7,770 bases of DNA from CAZAGA01 sp041912175 (GTDB lineage Bacteria > Chloroflexota > Anaerolineae > Anaerolineales > UBA4823), in contig JAYRNN010000086.1 of the NCBI GenBank assembly GCA_041912175.1, forward strand, positions 1-7,770, written 5' to 3'. A program made the translations under genes and the position numbers. Below the pieces are notes generated by a model. That model had not been told where the DNA came from and did not search any database. It saw only the letters and a list, made by a program, of their open reading frames with translations. Below are positions 1-5,579 of this stretch, one piece after another (the stretch's first letter is position 1; the number at the start of each line of letters is the position of its first letter).

Positions 1-46
1 CTGGGAGACGGATCGTTTGCTGGAGTGGTTACGCAGGAGAGATTAA
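1..46 (+). CDS. C-terminal tail of an upstream gene (partial, unidentified)
   Basis: The frame starting at base 2 reads WETDRLLEWLRRRD and then stops at TAA (44-46). A tail this rich in charged residues and leucines, with no earlier stop, resembles an amphipathic C-terminal helix of a cytoplasmic protein, so a gene entering from the left is likely. Fourteen residues are too few to name a family. Its stop codon overlaps the putative -35 box of the next gene. The alternative is that this is a chance open stretch, since 46 bases without a stop is not rare. Confidence 0.4.
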   Translation, partial: WETDRLLEWLRRRD

Positions 47-70
47 CAGACCATTTTCCTGTGTTATGAT
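43..70 (+). promoter_or_regulatory. Sigma-70-type promoter of the CAP-LysM gene, leaderless geometry
   Basis: TTAACA (43-48, five of six matches to TTGACA) and TATGAT (65-70, five of six to TATAAT) are 16 bases apart. Transcription would be expected to start about seven bases after the -10 box, which is at or next to the ATG at 78. The earlier in-frame ATG at 66 lies inside the -10 box, so it could not be in a transcript from this promoter. Confidence 0.6.
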
Positions 71-77
71 TGGCGAA

Positions 78-1130
78 ATGGAAAAACTCACAAATGGGTC
101 CGGGCTTCGCCTCTTGCAGCGTGCTGGCTCGAATTTATCATACGTTTTGGTGGTGGTAGGGCTTTTACTGGCAGTGCTGCCCATGCATCGCCCGGCCGCT
201 GCCAAGCCCTTACTACAGGGTAGTGACGTGATCGCCCAGGTGAACGCACTGCGCGCCGCGCATGGCCTACCCCCTTATAAGCTCAATTCCGCTTTGATGG
301 CAGCCGCGCAGGCGCACAGCGAGGAACAGGCCGCCAACAGCGACACCTCCCACACCGGCGTTAACGGGTCCACTCCCAAAGAGCGCGCCATTGCAGCAGG
401 CTATGGGAACGGGGCTGCCGTATTTATTACCGAAAACCTTGCCAGCGGGGGCAAGATGACCCCGGCAACCGCAGTCGAGATTTGGCAGAGCGATAGTCTG
501 CACCTCAACGCCATGCTCTCGCCAGATTACACCGACGCAGGCGCTGGCATGGCCAGCAACGGAAATTTCACCTACATCACCCTGGACGTAGGGTATATTG
601 CCGGGCAAGCCGGGAGCAGCAAAGGCACAACGCTCGCCTATACGCAGTCCCCTGTAACCACCCAGACGCCAACCGCCAAACCATCCAAAGGGTTTGTCGT
701 GATGCCGGTCGCCACTGTAACTCCCCAGGCAGACGGCTCTATTTTACATGTGGTCCAACCTGGCGAAGTGCTGCTCAACATCGCACTGGCCTATAACGTC
801 AAACTCAGCCAGATCTACAAACTGAATTACCTGAATGAGACCTCGGTGATCTACCCTGGTCAGAAGCTCAAGATAAAGGGTCCTGATCCTACCGCTACGC
901 CAACGGCTACTGCCACACCCACGCGAAACCCAACCGCCACGCGCCGGCCAACTCGCACTCCAACCCCTACGCTCGCCGCGACTTCAACAGGTTTGGCGCT
1001 AACGGAGACGCCTACTCCCTCTGCACTTGCAGCCCGGAGCGGACCCGATCCACTCTTGATCGTCATTGGGATACTACTGGTATTAGGAGCTGGCCTGGTT
1101 CTCGCGGGCAACCTGCTTAAGAAGAAATAG
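78..1130 (+). CDS. Exported CAP-domain protein with LysM domain and C-terminal membrane anchor
   Basis: This 350-residue protein (numbering from ATG 78) has a signal or membrane segment at about 20-36 with a possible cleavage site after AAA42. A CAP/SCP domain at about 48-177 shows the family landmarks: AQAHS (His80), SHTG (His92), the ENLA motif (Glu119) and LHLNAML (His142), where most relatives have HRxNIL. A LysM domain follows at about 222-267 (HVVQPGE ... NVKLSQIYKLN ... IYPGQKLKI), which typically binds N-acetylglucosamine polymers such as peptidoglycan. A Thr/Pro-rich stalk (about 269-318), a hydrophobic segment (about 325-344) and a KKK end then suggest anchoring with the domains outside. 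The biochemical role of bacterial CAP domains is not settled. An in-frame ATG at 66 would add four residues, but it has no ribosome-binding site and overlaps the -10 box. The gene stands alone and converges on the next one. Confidence 0.9.
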   Translation: MEKLTNGSGLRLLQRAGSNLSYVLVVVGLLLAVLPMHRPAAAKPLLQGSDVIAQVNALRAAHGLPPYKLNSALMAAAQAHSEEQAANSDTSHTGVNGSTPKERAIAAGYGNGAAVFITENLASGGKMTPATAVEIWQSDSLHLNAMLSPDYTDAGAGMASNGNFTYITLDVGYIAGQAGSSKGTTLAYTQSPVTTQTPTAKPSKGFVVMPVATVTPQADGSILHVVQPGEVLLNIALAYNVKLSQIYKLNYLNETSVIYPGQKLKIKGPDPTATPTATATPTRNPTATRRPTRTPTPTLAATSTGLALTETPTPSALAARSGPDPLLIVIGILLVLGAGLVLAGNLLKKK

Positions 1131-1151
1131 CCCTTGTATGTCTCAATAGAA

Positions 1152-1175
1152 GAACTCGAGGGATTATTCGAGCTC
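1152..1175 (-). terminator. Weak stem-loop at the end of the DUF6504-like gene
   Basis: CTCGA (1155-1159) pairs with TCGAG (1168-1172) around an eight-base loop. Past one mismatch, two further pairs extend the stem to 1152 and 1175. Read on the minus strand the stem is followed by TTCTATTGAG, which is moderately U-rich, so it could end the minus-strand transcript. The stop codon of that gene (1164-1166) lies in the loop. The stem is short and there is no good T-run on the plus side, so this is tentative. Confidence 0.3.
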
Positions 1176-1520
1176 AATATCTAAAAACCAGGCCCCTTTG
1201 CGTTGGTCGGATCCTTTAGGCGCTCGATCGTAATACAGATCAAAAATCCGGCCGCGATCAGTGCGTACACGATAGTAATCCTGGCCTACGCCCCAGGAGC
1301 CGCGACTGGAGGCGGTTTCCAGGTGGGTATCGCGCATATTACGCGCAGAACGCCCACGCCGCTGGTAATCATGCCACTCGCTGAGTAATTCGGTGACCTG
1401 ATAACGCTCGCCACGCCAGGAGAAGGCATCCGGGCAACCTGGCTTTTTCTCTAAAGCAGGCGGCCGGTTGAAATGCACTTCAACCGCTTCGCCAATAAAA
1501 TGCAGCGGCCGGTAATCCAT
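1164..1520 (-). CDS. DUF6504-like protein of unknown function
   Basis: This is a 118-residue soluble protein with no signal peptide or membrane segment, so probably cytoplasmic. The pattern resembles the DUF6504 family as I recall it: an early EAVEV strand (11-15), then FSWRGERYQVTELLSEW (33-49), a YYRVRTDRGRIFDLYYDR block (82-99) and a final WFLDIEL strand (111-117). This suggests a small beta-rich fold. Between about residues 50 and 80 there is a polar Arg/Ser-rich linker. No catalytic residues can be assigned. Some relatives may occur next to Y-family DNA polymerases, but that is memory, not something seen here. The start is supported by GAGGTGA (1525-1531) close upstream of the ATG. The stop lies 33 bases from the end of the CAP-LysM gene on the opposite strand. 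Confidence 0.8.
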   Translation of the reverse strand: MDYRPLHFIGEAVEVHFNRPPALEKKPGCPDAFSWRGERYQVTELLSEWHDYQRRGRSARNMRDTHLETASSRGSWGVGQDYYRVRTDRGRIFDLYYDRAPKGSDQRKGAWFLDIELE

Positions 1521-1524
1521 GTGT

Positions 1525-1540
1525 TCACCTCAAGATGAGG
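1525..1540 (-). promoter_or_regulatory. Shine-Dalgarno of the DUF6504-like gene within a small hairpin
   Basis: On the minus strand GAGGTGA (1531-1525) precedes the ATG at 1520 by four bases. The SD is partly covered by a possible hairpin, CCTCA (1540-1536), loop TCT, TGAGG (1532-1528). The SD supports the start codon choice. Whether the hairpin affects translation is unknown. Confidence 0.6.
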
Positions 1541-1567
1541 ATTTGTTTTGCGTTGATTTTACCTCTT

Positions 1568-1576
1568 TTTATACCA
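1568..1576 (-). promoter_or_regulatory. Extended -10 promoter of the DUF6504-like gene
   Basis: The minus strand reads TGGTATAAA (1576-1568), an extended -10 element differing from TGnTATAAT only in the last base. No well-spaced -35 is visible: TTGACG (1588-1583) is only nine bases upstream. A start near 1561 would give a leader of about 40 bases that includes the Shine-Dalgarno sequence. Confidence 0.45.
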
Positions 1577-1656
1577 GCGCCCCGTCAAAAAAGGCTCAAC
1601 CATAATTGTATTAATCGAATTTTATTCATACTTTACTTGTAATTCACGCAATTTTT

Positions 1657-1686
1657 TTGTGTTCATTATCGGTGATTGCATATAAT
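1657..1686 (+). promoter_or_regulatory. Promoter of the repeat-protein gene, leaderless geometry
   Basis: A perfect TATAAT occurs at 1681-1686, preceded by TTGCA. The best -35 candidate is TTGTGT (1657-1662), 18 bases upstream and poor (three of six). The predicted transcription start, about seven bases after the -10 box, falls on the ATG at 1693. The rest of the AT-rich stretch at 1590-1656 shows nothing else I can name. Confidence 0.6.
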
Positions 1687-1692
1687 TTACGC

Positions 1693-2649
1693 ATGACGAA
1701 GGCGCTATATCGAGGGACATTTGCATTTTTCGTTTCAATACTCATTGGGTGTGTTTTTCTGATCCACGCGCACGCCCAATCAGACCATCGTTATTTTCCT
1801 GAGACCGGGCATACGGTCGCAGGTGAGTTTTTATCGTTTTATGAACGCAACCCAGACCCCATCCTGGTATATGGATATCCAATTACAGATGCATTCCTGG
1901 ATCCTATCTACGGCCGGCAGGTGCAATACTTCCAAAAGGCGCGTTTTGAGTTATATCCTGAACTTTCCCCCCAAGAACAAGTCAGGCTTTCTTCACTCGG
2001 TAAATTTCTTTACAATCCAGGACAACCGAGCATCAACATTGGAAACGTTCCCGGCTGTACCTTTTTTCAGGAAACTGGAGGGAATTTTCAGGTCTGTTAC
2101 GCTTTTCTCGATTTCTTCAAGGCTCACGGAGGCGTCACCCAGTTCGGTTATCCCATTTCGAATTTAGAAGTTCATGACTGCGGTATCGTACAATATTTCC
2201 AGAATGCACGTTTTGAATGGCGTCCACAGTTACCCAACGGCCAGCGCGTGCAGGTTACCAACTTGGGTACCATTCATTTCACGCAGCGTGCTCTTGACCA
2301 AAATTATTTACGCCAAAACAACAACGCACCCCAAGTAATCCGGAATTTAAATGTGCATGCATTCCCCGCTCAAGCTGTTACCGGCTTAAAAGGACAGCAA
2401 ACCATTTATGTTGTGGTGAATGATCAAAATCAGTTACCGGTCGCAGGCGCGCAGGTCACTATAGAAATCGACCTGCCTTCTGGCGCACAGCCCGGCACAC
2501 AAATACAGGCGCACACAGACCAATACGGCCTGGCGCGTCTGGCTCTTCCTTACCAATCCGCCCGACCTGCAACCATCACTTTTCAGGCCCGCGCCCGTTT
2601 CGATGGCCTGCAAGGTGAGACCACCAGCTCATTTCAGACCTGGTGGTAG
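1693..2649 (+). CDS. Secreted protein with two YFPETGH/QYFQxARFE repeats and C-terminal Ig-like domain
   Basis: This 318-residue protein has a signal peptide (1-28, cleavage after HAHA28 likely). LIGC (17-20) matches a lipobox, but the hydrophobic VFLI that follows makes lipoprotein processing less likely. Repeat 1 (about 33-105) reads RYFPETGH, FLSFYERN, YGYPIT, QYFQKARFELYPE and SLGK. Repeat 2 (about 122-196) reads TFFQETGG, FLDFFKAHGG, FGYPIS, QYFQNARFEWRPQ and NLGT. Such repeats are frequent in exported proteins of Chloroflexota and have no established activity that I know of. Repeat 2 region carries Cys122, Cys135 and Cys163. The C-terminal part (about 215-318) looks like an Ig-fold domain of the Big-1 or CarboxypepD-regulatory type (VVNDQNQLPVAGAQVTI, then TDQYGLARLAL), suggesting adhesion or a structural role outside the cell. 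An upstream in-frame ATG at 1657 would place the -10 box inside the gene and add a polar extension before the signal peptide, so 1693 is preferred. Confidence 0.85.
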   Translation: MTKALYRGTFAFFVSILIGCVFLIHAHAQSDHRYFPETGHTVAGEFLSFYERNPDPILVYGYPITDAFLDPIYGRQVQYFQKARFELYPELSPQEQVRLSSLGKFLYNPGQPSINIGNVPGCTFFQETGGNFQVCYAFLDFFKAHGGVTQFGYPISNLEVHDCGIVQYFQNARFEWRPQLPNGQRVQVTNLGTIHFTQRALDQNYLRQNNNAPQVIRNLNVHAFPAQAVTGLKGQQTIYVVVNDQNQLPVAGAQVTIEIDLPSGAQPGTQIQAHTDQYGLARLALPYQSARPATITFQARARFDGLQGETTSSFQTWW

Positions 2650-2656
2650 TTCTTCC
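2620..2656 (+). terminator. Intrinsic terminator overlapping the end of the repeat-protein gene
   Basis: ACCACCAG (2620-2627) and CTGGTGGT (2640-2647) form a perfect eight-base-pair stem with a 12-base loop, followed by AGTTCTTCCTT, which is U-rich on the plus strand. The 3' arm contains the last two Trp codons and the first base of the TAG stop, so the terminator lies inside the coding region. On the minus strand no U-run follows the stem, so it should act mainly on the plus-strand transcript. Confidence 0.55.
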
Positions 2657-5449
2657 TTACAGAGTTGTCATATCTCCCCAACTGGGGCCATAACGCGCCT
2701 CGGTACCCAGGGGAATACTCATCTGGTAAGCATTCTCCATGACTTCCTGCACCAACGAGGCGGTCTTACGCAATTCGTCCTGCGGCGTTTCCAAGACCAG
2801 CTCATCGTGCACCTGCAGCAGCATACGTGCAGATAGCCCAGCCTCAGCCAGGGCCGCCGGAACATGCAGCATGGCAATCTTCATAATATCTGCCGCACTG
2901 CCCTGGATGGGAGCATTAATCGCTTCTCGCTCTTCCCGGTTTCGGATGTTACGATCTGACTGATTCTTTAAGCCAGGGAAATAGCGCCTGCGCCCGAGCA
3001 GCGTTTCTACGTAGCCCTGTTCGGCCGCCAGGCGGCGCATATTATCCAGGTAACCTTTCACACCTGGGAATTGCTGATAATAAGCTGCAACAAAATTTTC
3101 CGCTTCAGCCAGGGTCAGGTCAGTCACGCGCGTCAGGCCAAAGGGGCCCATACCATAGAGCAGTCCAAAGTTGATGCCTTTGGCGCGCCGGCGCATATCC
3201 TTGGTTACCTGCTCGAGAGGAACCCCATATACGGCAGCCGCGGTGGCGGTATGAATATCAATCCCCGCCCGGAAGGTAGATAACATGGCCTCATCATTTG
3301 ACATATGCGCCGCGATGCGCAACTCTACCTGCGAATAATCGACTGAGAGCAAATCGTTGCCGGGTGTGGCCACGAATGCATTGCGTACCTGGCGCCCTAG
3401 CTCGCTGCGGATGGGGATGTTCTGCAAATTCGGATCCGACGAAGCAATTCGCCCGGTAACGGAACCGGTTTGATTGTATGAAGTATGCACTCTTCCGGTG
3501 TATGGATTGACCTCCGCTGGCAAAGCATCCAGGTAAGTTGACTTGAGCTTGGACAGTTCGCGATATTCCAGCACCCAATCGATCACCGGGTGCTGGCCGC
3601 GTAAGGCCTCCAACACTTCCACTGAGGTTGAATAAAAACCACTGGAAGTTTTTGCGGTGCGATCGGGCGGAACAAGGCGCAAGCGGGTGAACAGCGCCTC
3701 AGAGAGTTGTTGGGGCGAGTTCAGGTTGAAAGGCGTCCCCACTTCGTGATAGACATCTTGCTCAATCTTCAAGAGGCGGCCGCTTAAATCGCCCGACATC
3801 TGTTTCAGGTAACGCGAGTCTAAAGCAATCCCGGCCATTTCCATATCGGCCAGGACGGACACCAACGGCATCTCGATCTCAGTAAACAGCCGGGCAGCCT
3901 GGCGCGTTTCCAACTCGCTTTCCAGCTCAGGGATCAGACGCAGCACAACCTCGGCGTCTGCGCTGGCATAATCAGCAGCTTGCTCTATCTGTGTCTGCGC
4001 CATCGTTATCTGGTTCTTACCCTTACCGATCAGTTCATCAATCGTCGTCATGCGAATATCCTGGCGCACCCAGGCCAGGTTTTTCAAGCCCAGGTTATGC
4101 GAGCCAGGATTGATCACCCATTCGGCAATCATCGTATCGAATGAAACCGGGTTGACGCGCAATCCATAGCGAGCCAGCATCACAAAATCGTATTTCACAT
4201 TATGGCCCATCTTGGGGATTTTCGCATCCGTCAGCGGACCGCGTAAGGCCGAGAGCACTTGCTCGATCGGGAGCTGTACGCCAGCCTGGTGACCGACCGG
4301 AATGTAATAACCCTGGCCAGCTTCCACTGCCAGGGAAATCCCGACCAGGTCTGCGCTCATTTGGTCGGTCGAGGTTGTCTCGGTATCAAAGGAGATATGT
4401 TTGGCGTTGCGCAGCCGATCGATGAGCTCTTGCAGCGCCTGCGCTGTATTCACAATAACAGCCTTGGAGGCTCCCTGAGAAACAACTTGAATTTCTGGTT
4501 GGACCGGCGTCGCCTCAGGAAACATCGAAAGCTGCTGGATCTTCCGAGGGACCGCCTGCTTATTGTAGGCCTGTTCTAACGCCGTCAGGCGGTTCATTAG
4601 TGAGCGAAACTCGAGCTCCCGGAAGATGGCTTCTACCGGTCCTGGATCGAAAGCGTCAGGTCGGGCCTGATCCAAATCAAGCGTCACCGGGAGGTCCTGG
4701 ACGATGGTCGCCAATTCGCGGCTCAATTTTGCCGCGTCACTCCCTTTCTCCAGCTTTGTGCGGATGCTGGCAGACAACTCATCCAGGTGAGCATAAATCC
4801 CTTCCAGGGTGTCATATTTTTGGAGCAAATTAATAGCGGTCTTCTCACCAATCCCAGCCACACCGGGGATGTTATCGGACGTGTCGCCCACTAAGGCCTT
4901 ATAATCCACAACTTGATCTGGTCGAACGCCCAGGTACTTCAGAACATCTTCTGGCAGATAATCCTTCGATTCAGATAGGCTTTTACCAGGCAACACGACG
5001 ATCACTCGCTCGTTCACAAGCTGGAGTAAATCTCGGTCGCCGGTAATGATCTTAACTCCCAGGCCTTGCTTGGCAGCCTGGCGCGCCACACTGCCAAGCA
5101 CGTCGTCCGCTTCATAGCCTTCCATTTCGAGGCGCGGTATATTGAAGGCATCTACCAACTGGCGAATGCGTTCAATTTGAGTGCGTAGCTCATCTGGCAT
5201 CTTGGCGCGCGTCCCTTTGTATTCTGGGAATAGATCGTCCCGAAATGTACGCCCGGTATCGAAGGCCACCGCCAGGTAATCTGGATGTTCCTGTTCGAGC
5301 AGACGCAGCAAAACGCTGGTAAAGCCGAATACGCCCGCGGTTGGTTCCCCGCTGCGGGTTACAAATGCGCCAGTTGAACCACGTGTGATGGCAAAGAAAG
5401 TACGATACGCCAACGCATGGCCATCAATCAGGTAAAGTGTTGGGGGCAT
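2657..5449 (-). CDS. polA: DNA polymerase I with 5'-3' and 3'-5' exonuclease domains
   Basis: This 930-residue family-A DNA polymerase removes primers, fills gaps and takes part in repair in the cytoplasm. The 5'-3' exonuclease (about 1-295) has LIDGHALAYR (Asp9), FDTGRTFRDD (Asp64), YEADD (113-116), TGDRD (136-140) and GDTSDN (188-193). The 3'-5' exonuclease (about 330-510) keeps all its acidic residues: SFDTET (Asp355, Glu357), HNVKYD (Asp421) and YASAD (Tyr494, Asp498), so proofreading is probably active. The polymerase domain (about 520-930) has motif A DYSQVELR (Asp704), motif B RRRAKGINFGLLYG (Phe761) and motif C QVHDELV (Asp882). Length matches the E. coli enzyme (928). The start is supported by AGAGGTGA three bases before the ATG. 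It is transcribed alone, divergent from the transglycosylase-like gene, and its stop lies seven bases from the convergent repeat-protein gene. Confidence 0.98.
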   Translation of the reverse strand: MPPTLYLIDGHALAYRTFFAITRGSTGAFVTRSGEPTAGVFGFTSVLLRLLEQEHPDYLAVAFDTGRTFRDDLFPEYKGTRAKMPDELRTQIERIRQLVDAFNIPRLEMEGYEADDVLGSVARQAAKQGLGVKIITGDRDLLQLVNERVIVVLPGKSLSESKDYLPEDVLKYLGVRPDQVVDYKALVGDTSDNIPGVAGIGEKTAINLLQKYDTLEGIYAHLDELSASIRTKLEKGSDAAKLSRELATIVQDLPVTLDLDQARPDAFDPGPVEAIFRELEFRSLMNRLTALEQAYNKQAVPRKIQQLSMFPEATPVQPEIQVVSQGASKAVIVNTAQALQELIDRLRNAKHISFDTETTSTDQMSADLVGISLAVEAGQGYYIPVGHQAGVQLPIEQVLSALRGPLTDAKIPKMGHNVKYDFVMLARYGLRVNPVSFDTMIAEWVINPGSHNLGLKNLAWVRQDIRMTTIDELIGKGKNQITMAQTQIEQAADYASADAEVVLRLIPELESELETRQAARLFTEIEMPLVSVLADMEMAGIALDSRYLKQMSGDLSGRLLKIEQDVYHEVGTPFNLNSPQQLSEALFTRLRLVPPDRTAKTSSGFYSTSVEVLEALRGQHPVIDWVLEYRELSKLKSTYLDALPAEVNPYTGRVHTSYNQTGSVTGRIASSDPNLQNIPIRSELGRQVRNAFVATPGNDLLSVDYSQVELRIAAHMSNDEAMLSTFRAGIDIHTATAAAVYGVPLEQVTKDMRRRAKGINFGLLYGMGPFGLTRVTDLTLAEAENFVAAYYQQFPGVKGYLDNMRRLAAEQGYVETLLGRRRYFPGLKNQSDRNIRNREEREAINAPIQGSAADIMKIAMLHVPAALAEAGLSARMLLQVHDELVLETPQDELRKTASLVQEVMENAYQMSIPLGTEARYGPSWGDMTTL

Positions 5450-5452
5450 GAG

Positions 5453-5460
5453 TCACCTCT
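5453..5460 (-). promoter_or_regulatory. Shine-Dalgarno of polA
   Basis: The minus strand reads AGAGGTGACTC directly before the ATG at 5449. It matches the 16S rRNA anti-SD well and fixes the start codon. Confidence 0.75.
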
Positions 5461-5461
5461 T

Positions 5462-5510
5462 CGCTGCGATTGAATACAGACGAAGTATATCATGATGAAG
5501 ATTCGCAGCG
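5462..5510. repeat. Inverted repeat flanking the polA -10 box
   Basis: CGCTGCGA (5462-5469) and TCGCAGCG (5503-5510) are perfect inverted eight-mers separated by 33 bases, with the candidate polA -10 box between them. This could be a pair of half-sites for a regulator or coincidence. The wide spacing makes an RNA hairpin controlling polA unlikely, because one arm is upstream of the predicted transcription start. Confidence 0.3.
5484..5489 (-). promoter_or_regulatory. Candidate -10 box of polA
   Basis: TATACT on the minus strand (5489-5484) matches five of six bases of TATAAT. Transcription would start near 5477, giving a leader of about 28 bases that contains the Shine-Dalgarno sequence. I see no convincing -35 at the right distance; TTACGC at 5513-5508 is a poor match. 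Confidence 0.4.
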
Positions 5511-5528
5511 TAATTTGACCGTAAATAC

Positions 5529-5540
5529 CACCAAATGGTG
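5529..5540. promoter_or_regulatory. Small palindrome abutting the -35 box (possible operator)
   Basis: CACCA-AA-TGGTG (5529-5540) has five-base arms and lies one base before the TTGACA of the transglycosylase-like gene. The position suits a regulator-binding site, but the palindrome is short and no regulator gene is nearby. Confidence 0.25.
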
Positions 5541-5541
5541 A

Positions 5542-5570
5542 TTGACAGTCTACTAAGTACATGATAATTT
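5542..5570 (+). promoter_or_regulatory. Promoter of the transglycosylase-like gene, near-leaderless geometry
   Basis: A perfect TTGACA occurs at 5542-5547. The -10 box is either GATAAT (5563-5568, spacer 15, five of six matches) or TAATTT (5565-5570, spacer 17, fits TAnnnT). Transcription would start around 5575-5577, leaving only about three to five bases before the ATG at 5580. No purine-rich Shine-Dalgarno sequence precedes that ATG. Confidence 0.6.
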
Positions 5571-5579
5571 TGTTCATAG

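Noticed and set aside
66..77. ATG at 66 as the start of the CAP-LysM protein
   Set aside because: It lies inside the -10 box TATGAT and has no Shine-Dalgarno; ATG 78 fits the predicted transcription start.
885..1010. Thr/Pro-codon-rich stretch as a DNA tandem repeat
   Set aside because: The units are irregular and the bias is explained by the protein stalk, so I do not call a separate repeat.
860..1177. Minus-strand open frame of 105 codons opposite the stalk and anchor of the CAP-LysM protein
   Set aside because: Its repetitive Val/Gly/Ala composition is the antisense of the Thr/Pro-rich stalk; no ribosome-binding site and it runs over the end of the DUF6504-like gene.
1583..1588. TTGACG on the minus strand as -35 for the DUF6504-like gene
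   Set aside because: It is nine bases from TATAAA and 21 from the next A/T-rich box, neither a workable spacing.
1657..1692. ATG at 1657 as the start of the repeat protein
   Set aside because: It would put a perfect TATAAT inside the gene and a 12-residue extension before an already complete signal peptide.
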